Shown: positions 26,157-37,152 of the stretch, piece by piece
Numbering within the stretch: the stretch's first letter is position 1
Layout: every line of letters starts with the position of its first letter
DNA from: Arthrobacter bambusae
Lineage (GTDB): Bacteria > Actinomycetota > Actinomycetes > Actinomycetales > Micrococcaceae
Reading direction: 5' to 3'
Assembly: GCF_030812595.1 (NCBI RefSeq)
Contig: NZ_JAUSSZ010000003.1
Span: 307,505-371,504 of the forward strand
Length of the DNA stretch: 64,000 nt
The notes under the pieces: model-generated
Database searches by the model: none
The model's input: the letters and a program-made list of their open reading frames with translations, nothing else
What the model was told of the DNA's origin: nothing
Position numbers and translations under genes: made by a program

Positions 26157-26189
26157 AGGAGTGGACATAGTGCGAATATGTCCACTCCT
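26157..26189. repeat. Inverted repeat, copy 1 of an intergenic family
   Basis: Perfect 13-base arms AGGAGTGGACATA / TATGTCCACTCCT (26157-26169, 26177-26189) enclose a 7-base spacer. It is closely related to the repeat at 26272, with matching GGACATA cores. It lies between the convergent glycerate kinase and uracil permease genes and could act as a terminator, but it has no T-tract. Confidence 0.75.
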
Positions 26190-26271
26190 GACTGCTCAGA
26201 GGGGGCATGCTCTGTGTCCGCGGATGGCTGCCGCGCAGGTGGTAGAGAGAGCATGCTCTGCCTTGGCCACG

Positions 26272-26304
26272 AGGAACGGACATAACAGCGATATGTCCGT
26301 TCCT
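26272..26304. repeat. Inverted repeat, copy 2 of the same family
   Basis: Perfect 13-base arms AGGAACGGACATA / TATGTCCGTTCCT (26272-26284, 26292-26304) enclose a 7-base spacer. It has the same architecture and GGACATA core as copy 1 at 26157. GGGGCATGCTC-like boxes flank both copies (near 26202 and 26317). Confidence 0.75.
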
Positions 26305-26325
26305 TAAACCCAAGAGGGGGCATGC

Positions 26326-27680
26326 TCAGGGCTTTTTCTTCCCGGCCCGCTTCGCCGCCGCGTTCATCGCAGCCTTCGCGGCCGGAGGGAGTCCGGCGGT
26401 TTCCACCTCCGGTTCGGCAACCGTCCCGCGCCAACGGGCCAGGCCCTTCATGCCGTGATACACCGCCAGGGCAGCCGCCGAACCCAGCGCGATGCCCGTG
26501 AACTTCAGTTCACCGATCGTCCAGGTGTAATCCGCGATCCCGATAATCAGTGCGACGGCGGCCGTGGTCAGGTTGATCGGGTTCGAGAAGTTGACCTTGT
26601 TCTGCACCCAGATCTTCACGCCCAGGACGCCGATCATGCCGTAGAGCATGGTCGCGGCACCGCCCAGCACGCCCGCGGGAACGGTGGCAATCAGTTCGCC
26701 GAACTTCGGGGAGAAACTCAGGATGATGGCGAAGGTTCCGGCAACCCAGTAGGCCGCCGTCGAGTAGACCTTCGTGGCTGCCATCACGCCGATGTTCTCG
26801 GCATACGTCGTGGTGCCCGAGCCGCCGCCGAGTCCGGCGAGAACCGTCGCGACGCCGTCGGCCATCAACGCGCGGCCGGACACGTCATCGAGGTTGCGTC
26901 CAGTCATCGCTGCCACGGACTTCACGTGTCCTACGTTCTCGGCCACGAGCACCAACACGACCGGGACGAACAAGCCCACGACGCCGAGGTGGAACTCCGG
27001 AGCCTGGAAATGCGGGAGTCCGATCCACGAGGCCGAGTCCATCTTGGAGTAGTCCACTTCGCCGCGCGTCATGGCGGTGAGGTAGCCCACCACCACGCCC
27101 ACCAGGATGCTCAGCGCCCCAGAATGCCGCGGAAGAGGACGCTCACCAGGATGATCGTCACCAGTGTCACGAGGGCGGTCACCGGGGCCTTGTCGAAGTT
27201 CGCTTTTGCCGCCGGCGCCAAGTTCAGTCCGATCAGGGCAACGATGGCGCCGGTGACAATAGGCGGCATTGTCCGGTTGATCCACTCAGCGCCGAACTTT
27301 TGCACCACTGCGCCGACAAGCGCCAGTACGACGCCGGCAAGCACCACTCCGCCCAGCGCGCCCGGAATGCCGAACTGCTGCTGGGACGCCAGGATGGGGG
27401 CAATGAAGGCAAAGCTCGAACCAAGGTAGCTCGGCACGCGGCCCTTGGTAATGACCAGGAACAACAGGGTGCCGATGCCGGAAAAGAGCAGTGTGGTGCC
27501 CGGCGGCATGCCGGTGATGATGGGTACCAGGAAGGTGGCTCCGAACATCGCGACGACGTGCTGCATACCGACGCCGATGGTCAGCGGCCACGCCAGCCGT
27601 TCCTCGGGTGCCACCACGGTTCCGGGCCGGATCGACTTGCCGTCGCCGTGCAGCTTCCATTTGGTTCCGAGCATGCTCAT
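26326..27680 (-). pseudogene. uraA: Uracil/xanthine permease (NCS2), one-base frameshift
   Basis: This is a nucleobase:cation symporter-2 permease for uracil or xanthine, split by a frameshift. The N-terminal part (27680-27111) begins MSMLGTKWKLHGDGK and contains GVGMQHVVAMFGATFLVP, ending early after FRGILGR. The rest (about 27116-26326) continues in another frame with SILVGVVVGYL, AENVGHV, the GLGGGSGTTTYAENIGV motif and NPINL. A single G missing from the run at 27117-27120 would restore one continuous protein. It is a real pseudogene if the base is truly absent, and an intact uraA if this is a sequencing or assembly error. It is divergent from the RutE-like gene. Confidence 0.88.
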
Positions 27681-27865
27681 CTACGGGAGCCTTCCCTGAA
27701 AGTTGTGATTGTCCGGGTGCAACCTTACCGCCCGGGAGGCCTGCCGATTCCGCTGTGTGGAACATCACGTGGATAGCGGGAAGACGCGACGGGAAGTTGA
27801 AGTTGCAACCATGGAAAGCATAAGCGCCCGGCCCCATGGCTGCGGGCACAGCGAAAGGTACGCGA

Positions 27866-28471
27866 ATGACAATCGCCCACGAAGAAGCAGTGATTGACGC
27901 CGCAGCAGTCGACGCCATCTTTGCCGAAGCCCGCACCGCCAACTCTTTTGCCGGTGAGGTCTCCGATGAGCAAGCACAGGCGATCTACGAACTGACCAAG
28001 TTCGGCCCGACGGCGTTCAACTCGCAGCCCCTGCGCGTCACCTACGTCCGTTCGGACGAGGCCCGCGCCAAGCTGGTGGAAACCCTTTCTCCGGGCAACA
28101 AGGCCAAGACCGCCTCTGCTCCGTTGGTCGCCGTGCTCTCCTACGACACCGACTGGCACGGCCAGTGGGACAACTTCCTCCCGGGCTACAACGCCCCGAA
28201 GGCGATGTATGACGCCAACCCGGAGTTCGCTGCGATCACCGGCAACAACAATGCCCACCTGCAGGCCGGCTACTTCATCCTTGCGGTCCGCTCCCTCGGT
28301 TTCGCTGCAGGCCCCATGACGGGCGCAGACTTCGCAGCTATCGACGCCGCATTCTTCCCTGCCGGGGACCAGAAGAGCTTCCTGGTGGTCAACATCGGCC
28401 AGCCCGGTCCGGACGCCTTCGGCGAAGCCAAGCCGAAGTTCGCCTACGAAGACGTCGTCCGCACCGTCTAA
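27866..28471 (+). CDS. rutE: Malonic semialdehyde reductase-like nitroreductase (RutE family)
   Basis: This is a 201-residue FMN-dependent nitroreductase-fold protein. The segments FGPTAFNSQPLRVTYVRS, NNNAHLQAGYFILAVRSLG, AAGPMTGAD and FLVVNIGQPG match the RutE/HadB-like group, which reduces malonic semialdehyde to 3-hydroxypropionate at the end of the Rut uracil-degradation pathway. No other rut genes are nearby except the divergent uracil permease, so a general reductase role is equally possible. ATG 27866 has GAAAGG upstream. Confidence 0.85.
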   Translation: MTIAHEEAVIDAAAVDAIFAEARTANSFAGEVSDEQAQAIYELTKFGPTAFNSQPLRVTYVRSDEARAKLVETLSPGNKAKTASAPLVAVLSYDTDWHGQWDNFLPGYNAPKAMYDANPEFAAITGNNNAHLQAGYFILAVRSLGFAAGPMTGADFAAIDAAFFPAGDQKSFLVVNIGQPGPDAFGEAKPKFAYEDVVRTV

Positions 28472-28521
28472 CGCTTCCGGCCCAGGTGACGCTCCCTCAC
28501 TTCCGGCGACCCTTTCACTAT

Positions 28522-28548
28522 CGCTCGCTCACCCTGGTGAGCGAGCGT
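28522..28548. repeat. Hairpin at the head of the 28.5 kb repeat region
   Basis: CGCTCGCTCACC and GGTGAGCGAGCG form a perfect 12-base stem with a 3-base loop about 50 bases after the rutE-like stop. It may terminate that gene. Its right arm is the start of the first tandem unit. Confidence 0.65.
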
Positions 28549-28647
28549 TGGTGTTTAAGCCCGGATATGTGAGCGAGCGTTGGGGTTTAAGGCCCCGTAT
28601 CTGACCGAGCGTCGGGGTTTAAGGCCCGGTATCTGACCGGGCGTCGG
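28537..28647. repeat. Tandem 32-33 base repeat, about 3.4 copies
   Basis: Units begin at 28537, 28569, 28602 and 28634 (partial). The shared core reads GAGCG-TCGGGG-TTTAAGGCCC with slight variation, and each later unit begins TGACC. Inverted copies of the TGACCGAGCGTC motif follow at 28656-28667 and 28688-28699 as GACGCTCGGTCA. There is no coding potential here. Confidence 0.8.
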
Positions 28648-28752
28648 TCTCGATCGACGCTCGGTCACCTTTAGCGGTTTTTTCATCGACGCTCGGTCAC
28701 CACTGCGGTAGGCGTCGCTGTGCGACGGGTGCCGCGGTGGCAAAATTTCCTT

Positions 28753-29253
28753 ATGCGGAACCTGATTCTGGTGGCGTTCGTCGAAGCCGTTGCTGACGGG
28801 ATGGTTTTTCCGCGTAGTGACTGGCCGCTGCACATCACCCTGTTGAGGTTCGACGTCGAGCCCTCCGATGGTGACGACGTCACCGTGCGCCTCAGCGAAC
28901 TCGTTACGGCTCCCGCGATGGGCGCCTTAGGGGCGGACCTCACCGTAGGGCCCGACGCCGGATTCGGTCACCAAGGATCGATCCCGGTCAGCCTCGTGGA
29001 GCACCATCCCCTTTTGCAGGGTTTGCATGAGGAATTGTTCGACGCCGTGGCAAGCGTTGGCGGGCGTGTGGCAACCCCGCACTACGTCATGGAGCACTAC
29101 CGTCCGCACATTTCGCATCACGACGGCAAGCGCCCCAAGCCGGGTGACGCCGTCGTGCTCAACCAGATCGCGCTCGTGGACATGGCGCCGGAAAGCAACC
29201 ACACCATTCGCCGAATCCTCAAGCTGTGGCGCCTCCCGGCGGAGCCAAACTAG
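28753..29253 (+). CDS. 2'-5' RNA ligase-like (2H phosphoesterase) protein
   Basis: This is a 166-residue protein with the paired 2H motifs, HIT in WPLHITLLRF and HIS in YRPHISHHD. They characterise the LigT/2H phosphoesterase fold acting on 2',3'-cyclic nucleotides or 2'-5' RNA bonds. The physiological substrate is unknown. ATG 28753 is chosen as the start of the hydrophobic strand NLILVAFVEA. A GTG at 28720 is in frame, and neither has a clear ribosome site. Confidence 0.82.
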   Translation: MRNLILVAFVEAVADGMVFPRSDWPLHITLLRFDVEPSDGDDVTVRLSELVTAPAMGALGADLTVGPDAGFGHQGSIPVSLVEHHPLLQGLHEELFDAVASVGGRVATPHYVMEHYRPHISHHDGKRPKPGDAVVLNQIALVDMAPESNHTIRRILKLWRLPAEPN

Positions 29254-29260
29254 GCAGGGG

Positions 29261-30919
29261 CTACGAAATCACGCCGTCCACGAGGGCCTTGGCCTCTTCC
29301 TGGACCTGCTTGAGGTGGTCGGCACCTTTGAAGGACTCGGCGTAGATCTTGTAGACGTCTTCCGTTCCCGACGGGCGGGCCGCGAACCAGGCGTTCTCGG
29401 TGACCACCTTGAGGCCTCCGATTGAAGCGCCGTTGCCGGGCGCCTCGGTCAGCTTGGCAGTGATTTCCTCGCCCGCAAGCGTGGTGGCAGTGACGTCCGC
29501 GGCCGAGAGTTTGCCGAGCTTGGCCTTTTGCTCACGCGTGGCAGCGGCGTCGATCCGGGCGTAGACGGGCGCGCCGAATTGGTCCGTGAGGCCCTTGTAC
29601 AGCTGGGACGGCGACTTGCCCGTGACTGCCGTGATCTCCGATGCCAGGAGGGCCAACAGGATGCCGTCCTTGTCGGTGGTCCAGACGCTTCCGTCGCGCT
29701 TGTTGAAGGAGGCGCCCGCGGATTCCTCGCCACCGAAGGCACCCTCGCCGGAGAGCAGGCCGGGAACGAACCATTTGAAGCCCACGGGAACTTCCACGAG
29801 TTTGCGGCCCAGTCCAGCAGCCACCCGGTCGATGATGGAGGAGGAGACGAGGGTCTTTCCGACCACTGACTCGGGGTTCCAACCGGTGCGGTTGCGGTAC
29901 AGGTAGTCGATCGCGACGGCGAGGTAGTGGTTCGGGTTCATCAGCCCGCCGTCCGGCGTCACGATGCCGTGGCGGTCGGCGTCGGCGTCGTTTCCGGTGG
30001 CGACGTCGTAGGCGCTGCCCGCGGCACTGTCAGACATGCGCTTGATGAGTGAGGCCATGGCCGACGGTGAGGAGCAGTCCATGCGGATCTTCTCATCCCA
30101 GTCGAGGGTCATGAATGCCCACTGCGGGTCTACGGTCGGGTTGACCACGGTCAGGTTGAGTTGGTGACGCTCGCCGATCTCACCCCAGTAGTCCACGGAT
30201 GCGCCACCCATGGGGTCCGCGCCAATACGGACGCCGGCGGTGCGGATCGCGTCGAGGTCAAGGACGGATGGGAGATCGTCCACGTAGCTGCTCAGGAAAT
30301 CGAACTTGCCCGTGGCATCCGCTTTGAGGGCATCGTTCAGGGGAATCCGCTTGACGCCGCGCAGCCCGTTTTCCAGGAGTTCGTTGGCGCGGTTGGCGAT
30401 CCAGCCGGTGGCATCCGTGTCGGCAGGGCCGCCGTGCGGGGGGTTGTACTTGAAACCGCCGTCGGCCGGAGGGTTGTGGCTCGGGGTGACGACGATGCCA
30501 TCCGCCTGCGGCTGGCCGGGGCCGGCTTCGTTGTTGTACTTGAGGATTGCGTGGCTCAGGGCCGGGGTGGGCGTGTAGCCGTGGCGTGCGTCGATCAGTA
30601 CGTTGACGCCATTGGCGGCAAGGACTTCAAGGGCGGAATTCTGTGCTGGTTCGCTCAGCCCGTGGGTGTCCTTTGCCAGGAAGAGTGGGCCCGTGATGCC
30701 CTGCCCGGCACGGTACTCCACAATCGCCTGGGTAATGGCGAGGATATGGCCTTCATTGAATGAGGCCTTGAGGCTGGACCCTCGGTGCCCGGAGGTGCCG
30801 AAGGCAACGCGTTGTGCGGGATCACTAAGATCCGGCGTCACGTCGTAGTACGCGTCGAGAAGAGCGGTGATGTCTACAAGGTCCTGGGGAAGGGCAACAG
30901 TGCCCGCACGACTAGCCAT
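29261..30919 (-). CDS. pgm: Phosphoglucomutase (alpha-D-glucose phosphate-specific)
   Basis: This 552-residue enzyme interconverts glucose-1-phosphate and glucose-6-phosphate for glycogen, cell-wall sugar and trehalose metabolism. The GTSGHRG motif (41-47), active-site phosphoserine loop TPSHNPP (Ser147), metal-binding loop DADADRHG and sugar-binding GGEESAG are all present. The length matches the bacterial Pgm family. It converges with the 2H protein across only 7 bases. Confidence 0.96.
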   Translation of the reverse strand: MASRAGTVALPQDLVDITALLDAYYDVTPDLSDPAQRVAFGTSGHRGSSLKASFNEGHILAITQAIVEYRAGQGITGPLFLAKDTHGLSEPAQNSALEVLAANGVNVLIDARHGYTPTPALSHAILKYNNEAGPGQPQADGIVVTPSHNPPADGGFKYNPPHGGPADTDATGWIANRANELLENGLRGVKRIPLNDALKADATGKFDFLSSYVDDLPSVLDLDAIRTAGVRIGADPMGGASVDYWGEIGERHQLNLTVVNPTVDPQWAFMTLDWDEKIRMDCSSPSAMASLIKRMSDSAAGSAYDVATGNDADADRHGIVTPDGGLMNPNHYLAVAIDYLYRNRTGWNPESVVGKTLVSSSIIDRVAAGLGRKLVEVPVGFKWFVPGLLSGEGAFGGEESAGASFNKRDGSVWTTDKDGILLALLASEITAVTGKSPSQLYKGLTDQFGAPVYARIDAAATREQKAKLGKLSAADVTATTLAGEEITAKLTEAPGNGASIGGLKVVTENAWFAARPSGTEDVYKIYAESFKGADHLKQVQEEAKALVDGVIS

Positions 30920-31129
30920 TGACCCAGCATGCCAGACCGTCCCGTGAGCTTGAAGAGAAAACCTGCTATTGCGGTGCCTGTGACTTCGTATTTCCGCTTG
31001 ATTGACGAAGATTCACTGCCCGTTTACCGGAGTGCTGCATGGGCCGGAGCCGCTCGGACCCACTCTGCTTATGTGCGCCAGCGCTCGGCGGTAGGCTGGG
31101 CACAAAGAGACTCGCAAGGGGGATATTCC

Positions 31130-31720
31130 ATGACCGACCAGCCAGCGAAACCCGGGAACACTCCCGAGGGCGGCGAACCGCCCAAGGGCAACGAGCCGCC
31201 GTCGTACATTCCGCCTGCACACGAACCCGGTGAGAACACGTACGGCGAGCAGCCGTTTGCCTCGCCGGCGGCGTCTGGCCCCTACGGCCAGTCCCAGCCG
31301 CGGGAAGCGTACGACCAGTCCCAGCCGCAGGCGCCCTATGCCCAGCAGCCTGCCGGCCCCTACGGACAGCCCCCTTCGCCGTACGGTCAACCTCCCCAGG
31401 CACCGCCGCCCGCATACGGCCAGCCCGCGAGCCCCTATGGCCAGCCGGCTTACTACGGCGTGGCTCCCGAGCCCAAGGGCCTGAGCATCGCGAGCATGTG
31501 CTGCGGGATCGCCGTTTTCGTGGGTCTTGGCTTCTTCGTCCTGCCGCAAATTGCCGCCGTGATCCTGGGCCACATGGGACTCAAGAAGGAGCCAGCCGGC
31601 AAGGGCATGGCCATCGCGGGCCTTGTCATGGGATACCTGGGCATTGTCGGCGTGATCATATTCTGGGTCCTCATCGCGATCTTTGCTGCGACCGCATCGC
31701 ATTACAACAACACCTACTAG
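31130..31720 (+). CDS. DUF4190-domain membrane protein with Pro/Gln/Tyr-rich N-terminus
   Basis: This is a 196-residue protein. The first 120 residues are a low-complexity cytoplasmic region with repeats of the type PYGQP. Two hydrophobic helices follow (about 125-150 and 165-190), with the DUF4190 pattern GLSIASMCCGIA ... LGHMGLKKEPAGKGMAIAGLVMGYLG. The function is unknown; such proteins are common in actinobacteria and often lie at the membrane. A GGGGGATA stretch precedes the ATG. Confidence 0.85.
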   Translation: MTDQPAKPGNTPEGGEPPKGNEPPSYIPPAHEPGENTYGEQPFASPAASGPYGQSQPREAYDQSQPQAPYAQQPAGPYGQPPSPYGQPPQAPPPAYGQPASPYGQPAYYGVAPEPKGLSIASMCCGIAVFVGLGFFVLPQIAAVILGHMGLKKEPAGKGMAIAGLVMGYLGIVGVIIFWVLIAIFAATASHYNNTY

Positions 31721-31726
31721 AAACGA

Positions 31727-31781
31727 CGACGGCGGCCGGTGCGTTTGGCGGGAAACCCACCGAACTCATCGGCCGCCGTCG
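31727..31781. terminator. Bidirectional hairpin between DUF4190 gene and peptide transporter
   Basis: CGACGGCGGCCG (31727-31738) pairs with CGGCCGCCGTCG (31770-31781) across a 31-base loop, between two convergent stops. It is followed by GCGGTTTATG. The long loop makes it a moderate candidate. Confidence 0.55.
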
Positions 31782-31801
31782 CGGTTTATGTCAGTTACGG
31801 A

Positions 31802-33280
<1,479 letters not shown>

Positions 33281-33330
33281 GGTGACATTGACTGAGCGCA
33301 TTGTCACATTTTTATAGGTGCCTCGGGCAA

Positions 33331-34788
33331 CTATATTCCGGGGTGCGATACCGCTTTTTGCTGCAGCTCAAGCTGGCGTGCGAGCCGCAGGAGCAGCATC
33401 TCGGAGCCCGGCTTTCCGATGAGCTGGATGCCCATCGGGAGCCCCGCCCCAGGCGTCGGACCGGTCCAATGAACCGGCACGGTGATCGCCGGCAGTCCGC
33501 ACACATTCACCATCGAGGACCAGGGCGCAAACTCGCATTGCTTGCGGTAGTCGTCGTCTGCGTCGCCCGGCCAGTCGGGGGCCGGCCATTGCTCGCCTCC
33601 GGGCATTGTCCCGGTGAACCAGCCGACCGGCCTTGGCGTTTGGGCCAGGGATGGTGTCAGGATGAGGTCCCACTGTGCGTATTGGGTGACGGTGTCGTGG
33701 GTGAACTGCCGCAGGAAGCCGATGGCCTCATTGACCTTGGCTGCGCTGCGCTGTTGCGCCCGACGCCGGAAGGTCCGGGTCAAGGGTGTCAGCAGGGCTT
33801 CGCGCTGCGGCAGGATCCGGGCGCTGCCGACGCCGGCAGTCCAGGCGGTGGTGAAGGCTTCCGGATAGCGGTTGTCATAGCGGATCTCGGCATCGAACAC
33901 AGAATGGCCCGCGCCCTTCAGCAGCTTGATGCCCTGAGCGAGGGCATCAAGGGCGGCTTGCTCGGTCGCGAAAGGAAAGCTGGCGGACCACGGACTATCC
34001 AGGCTCGCGCCGATACGCAACGCCGCGGGTGCTTCCTCAAGCCCGGCGAGGTAGCCCCCTTCCGGCCCGATTCCATGCGGCACCAGGGCATCCATCATGA
34101 GCGCTGCGTCGGGAGCGGAGCGCGCCAAGGGCCCCGCGACGACCAGCTGAGCCGCGTCGCCGACGCTTTCACCCGACGGCACCAGCCCCCGGCCCGGCTT
34201 CAACCCCAGCAGTCCACATGCCGCAGCGGGAATACGTATGGATCCGCCGCCGTCGCTCCCGGGCGCGAAGGGAACCAGACCCGCGGCAACCGCGGCAGCG
34301 CTGCCTCCCGACGATCCGCCGGAGCTGCGGCTCAAGGCGTGCGGATTGCGCGACGGCGGGGCGATGCGGTTTTCGCTGTAGGCCGTGAGTCCGAATTCCG
34401 GAACCTGGGTCTTCCCCAGCGAGATGGCCCCGGCGCCCTTGAGCACTGCGGCAAGGGCTCCGTCTTCCGGGGCGGGCTTGCGATCCAACGCTGCACTCCC
34501 GTGAGTGGTCACGACACCCGCAACATCGGTGAGGTCCTTGAAAGCCAGCGGCACGCCGTGCAGGAGGGGAAGCCCGGGATCCCCGCTGCGCCGGCGAACA
34601 AACTTTGCGTCGGCGGCCCTGGCGTCGAGCATGGCCTGTTCTGCCGTGACGGTGACGAAGGCGCCCAGCATACGGTTCAGCTCTTCTATCCTCGCGAGGA
34701 AGTGTTCCGTCGCCTCAGTTGCAGAGAGATGCCCGGCAGCCAGGGCCTGGCGCAACTCGACCGCGCCGAGTTCGTGGATGTCAGCCAA
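33331..34788 (-). CDS. Amidase signature family enzyme
   Basis: This is a 485-residue amidase with the Ser-cisSer-Lys triad: Lys84 in LAFKD, the GGSSGGSAAAVAAG stretch (Ser159/160) and GSDGGGSIR (Ser183). The substrate is unknown, and most such enzymes hydrolyse carboxamides. The frame is open far upstream inside the peptidase gene. TTG 34788, with a GGAG ten bases ahead, overlaps the end of the peptidase E gene by 8 bases and starts a family-like N-terminus (LADIHELGAVELRQAL), so translational coupling is likely. Confidence 0.88.
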   Translation of the reverse strand: MADIHELGAVELRQALAAGHLSATEATEHFLARIEELNRMLGAFVTVTAEQAMLDARAADAKFVRRRSGDPGLPLLHGVPLAFKDLTDVAGVVTTHGSAALDRKPAPEDGALAAVLKGAGAISLGKTQVPEFGLTAYSENRIAPPSRNPHALSRSSGGSSGGSAAAVAAGLVPFAPGSDGGGSIRIPAAACGLLGLKPGRGLVPSGESVGDAAQLVVAGPLARSAPDAALMMDALVPHGIGPEGGYLAGLEEAPAALRIGASLDSPWSASFPFATEQAALDALAQGIKLLKGAGHSVFDAEIRYDNRYPEAFTTAWTAGVGSARILPQREALLTPLTRTFRRRAQQRSAAKVNEAIGFLRQFTHDTVTQYAQWDLILTPSLAQTPRPVGWFTGTMPGGEQWPAPDWPGDADDDYRKQCEFAPWSSMVNVCGLPAITVPVHWTGPTPGAGLPMGIQLIGKPGSEMLLLRLARQLELQQKAVSHPGI

Positions 34789-35530
34789 GGAAGCGGGACT
34801 CCAAGCGTTCCTCCACGGGAACGGCGTCGGCATCAGCCGAATCGCCGGGTGCCGCGGTGACGCGATAAGCAGCCTTGCCCCTGACTTCCGCAACCACGTC
34901 CACAAGTTCAGTGCCTCGGTAAACGAGCCCGACGCCGTCGTCGGTGCAGTGCGTTTCGCCCAGTACGCCCTTTGCGACCAGCTGGTGGACGAGCGGGCGG
35001 CGGCCCGGCTCGGAGTCGTAGTGGACACCGTTGGCATAGGGGAGGAAGCCAAGTCCGCCGGTTACGGCGCGCAATTCGGGGCCGTATGAATCCGTGGTGC
35101 CGCCCTGGAACCAACAAATCGAACCTGCGGACACTCCGGCCAGCACTACGCCCTGTTCCCAGACGCGCCTCAGGATGCGGTCCAGTCCGTGGGCTCGCCA
35201 TACGGCCAAAAGATTTACCACGGAACCACCGTTGACCCACACCACGTCCTGTTCCAGGAGGTACGCCTCTGGATCGCTGTAATTAGGCATCGTGAAAAGG
35301 TTGAGGTGGCTGAAATCGAAGCCCGAAACACGTGCGGCTTGGTCCAATTCGGCGGCGAACCAACGCTGGTCTCCTGAGGCCGTGCCAATGTGCGCCACCC
35401 GCGGCGCGCGTCCGCTCACCCCGGAGAGTTCGACGGCGTGGTGAACCAGCAGGTCGAACTCCATCCTGGTGCGATGTCCGGACTTATAGCCGCCGGAGGT
35501 TGCCAGGATGGTGGGCTCCGAAGCAGCCAT
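34781..35530 (-). CDS. Peptidase E (S51) family protein
   Basis: This 249-residue protein has the S51 dipeptidase E/cyanophycinase fold. The nucleophile elbow is AGVSAGSICWF (Ser134), and the segments ILATSGGY, HIGTASGD and VVWVNGGSVVNLLAVW are family-typical. It likely cleaves Asp-containing or otherwise unusual dipeptides, which together with the coupled amidase and the adjacent peptide transporter suggests a small peptide-salvage cluster (inference). ATG 35530 has GGGAGGAGG upstream. Confidence 0.88.
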   Translation of the reverse strand: MAASEPTILATSGGYKSGHRTRMEFDLLVHHAVELSGVSGRAPRVAHIGTASGDQRWFAAELDQAARVSGFDFSHLNLFTMPNYSDPEAYLLEQDVVWVNGGSVVNLLAVWRAHGLDRILRRVWEQGVVLAGVSAGSICWFQGGTTDSYGPELRAVTGGLGFLPYANGVHYDSEPGRRPLVHQLVAKGVLGETHCTDDGVGLVYRGTELVDVVAEVRGKAAYRVTAAPGDSADADAVPVEERLESRFLG

Positions 35531-35718
35531 GTGGCCTCCTCCCTGCCTAGGGCAGTCCCGCTCGCCACAACGGCGAACATTTAGCGCCAACACTAGTGCC
35601 GTGGCGGCGGAGTGCGGAAGCCGCGTAACCTGCCGCGCCGCACCGGTCTCGGCGGTGATCCCCGGAGCCCGCAGTATTAGGCTGGATTGGAGATCTGAAC
35701 CTACAGGAGGGAACCCAC

Positions 35719-36045
35719 GTGAGCGATTTCGAGACCGTGCCCGTCGGCGATGTTCCGGCCGACGCGAAAATCTTGGATGTCCGGGAGGATTACGAATGGG
35801 TAGCGGGCCACGCCGAGGGTGCGCTGCACATCCCGCTTGACCAGATCCCGGCCCGGCTTGACGAGCTTGACCCCGACGATGACCTTTATGTCATCTGCCG
35901 CACTGGCGGACGGTCCTTCCGCGCGGTTCAGTGGCTGGTAGGGCAGGGCTACACCGCCACCAATGTCGCCGGAGGCATGGACATGTGGTTTGAGACCGAC
36001 CGCCCGATGGTCTCGGAGAACGGCCTCAAGCCGGTCGTCCTGTAG
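35719..36045 (+). CDS. Rhodanese-like domain protein
   Basis: This is a 108-residue single-domain sulfurtransferase with the active-site loop CRTGGRS (Cys near residue 61) and a preceding DVREDYEWVAGHAEGA signature. It probably moves sulfane sulfur. The GTG start has an AGGAGGGAA ribosome site. It stands alone in front of pheA. Confidence 0.93.
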   Translation: MSDFETVPVGDVPADAKILDVREDYEWVAGHAEGALHIPLDQIPARLDELDPDDDLYVICRTGGRSFRAVQWLVGQGYTATNVAGGMDMWFETDRPMVSENGLKPVVL

Positions 36046-36075
36046 TCACACGCATACCATTTAAGGACTATGTAC

Positions 36076-37023
36076 ATGCCGGCATCCGCCCCCACCTACA
36101 CCTTCCTCGGCCCGGAAGGTACCTTCACCGAGGCCGCCCTCATGCAGGTCCCCGGCGCGGCCGATGCCAACAGGGTGCCCTGCACCAATGTGAATACAGC
36201 GTTGGAGAGGGTTCGCCAAGGCCAGGCAGATGCGGCGATGGTGCCGATCGAGAACTCGGTGGAAGGCGGCGTGACCGCCACCCTTGATGCCATCGCCACC
36301 GGAACCGAATTGCGGATCATCCGGGAAGCGCTCGTTCCCATCACTTTCGTGCTGGTGGCCCGCCCCGGCGTGGAGATCTCGGACATCCGTCGGATCTCCA
36401 CCCACGGTCATGCTTGGGCCCAGTGCCGCCTGTGGGTCGACGAAAATATCCCGAATGCGGAATACGTTCCTGGATCCTCAACGGCTGCAGCCGCCGTCGG
36501 GCTTCTCGACGGCGACGCGCACTATGACGCCGCCATCTGCGCACCGCTCGTCGCGGCCGAGCGGCCGGGCCTGAATATCCTTGCGGAGAATATCGGCGAC
36601 AACCCCGGCGCCGTTACCCGCTTCGTCCTGGTCAGCCGTCCCGGTGCACTGACTGAACGCACGGGCGCGGACAAGACCACCGTCGTCGTGCCCCTGCCTG
36701 AAGACCGCCCCGGCGCACTGATGGAAATCCTGGACCAGTTCGCCACCCGGGGAGTCAACCTCAGCCGCATCGAGTCCCGGCCCACCGGTCAGTATCTGGG
36801 TCACTACTTCTTCAGTATCGACGCCGACGGCCACGCGTCGGATGCCCGGGTAGCCGATGCCTTGGCAGGCCTGCACCGGATCAGCCCGGCCACGCGCTTC
36901 CTGGGTTCCTATGCGCGAGCTGATGAGCAAAAAGCCTTGGTTGCTCCGCACACCTCCGACGCTGCGTTCGCATCCGCCCACGCCTGGGTTCGTGGCATTC
37001 TCGGCGGCGAACCAAGCGTTTGA
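36076..37023 (+). CDS. pheA: Prephenate dehydratase
   Basis: This 315-residue enzyme converts prephenate to phenylpyruvate in phenylalanine synthesis. The catalytic half (about 1-190) has FLGPEGTFTEAAL, PIENSVEGGV and the TRF motif in NPGAVTRFVLV. The C-terminal ACT regulatory domain (about 205-280) contains the Phe-binding GAL and ESRP motifs. It is a monofunctional enzyme without chorismate mutase. ATG 36076 is preferred over ATG 36070 because AAGGA lies 8 bases before it. Confidence 0.96.
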   Translation: MPASAPTYTFLGPEGTFTEAALMQVPGAADANRVPCTNVNTALERVRQGQADAAMVPIENSVEGGVTATLDAIATGTELRIIREALVPITFVLVARPGVEISDIRRISTHGHAWAQCRLWVDENIPNAEYVPGSSTAAAAVGLLDGDAHYDAAICAPLVAAERPGLNILAENIGDNPGAVTRFVLVSRPGALTERTGADKTTVVVPLPEDRPGALMEILDQFATRGVNLSRIESRPTGQYLGHYFFSIDADGHASDARVADALAGLHRISPATRFLGSYARADEQKALVAPHTSDAAFASAHAWVRGILGGEPSV

Positions 37024-37152
37024 CCGCGTGGATCCGCTCTCGCCAAGCGATGGATGATTGACTCTTCAACCCCTATCGCGTGGATAAAACTGTGCGTATG
37101 CTTGCTTGATCCACAATTGATGGACGCATGCCCCTAACGGAGGGAGCGGGCC

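Noticed and set aside
26160..26304. An insertion-sequence remnant bounded by the inverted repeats
   Set aside because: Only about 80 bases lie between the two copies, with no transposase fragment or target duplication visible.
28537..28647. A CRISPR array reading of the tandem repeats
   Set aside because: Units are contiguous with no unique spacers, and no cas gene is nearby.
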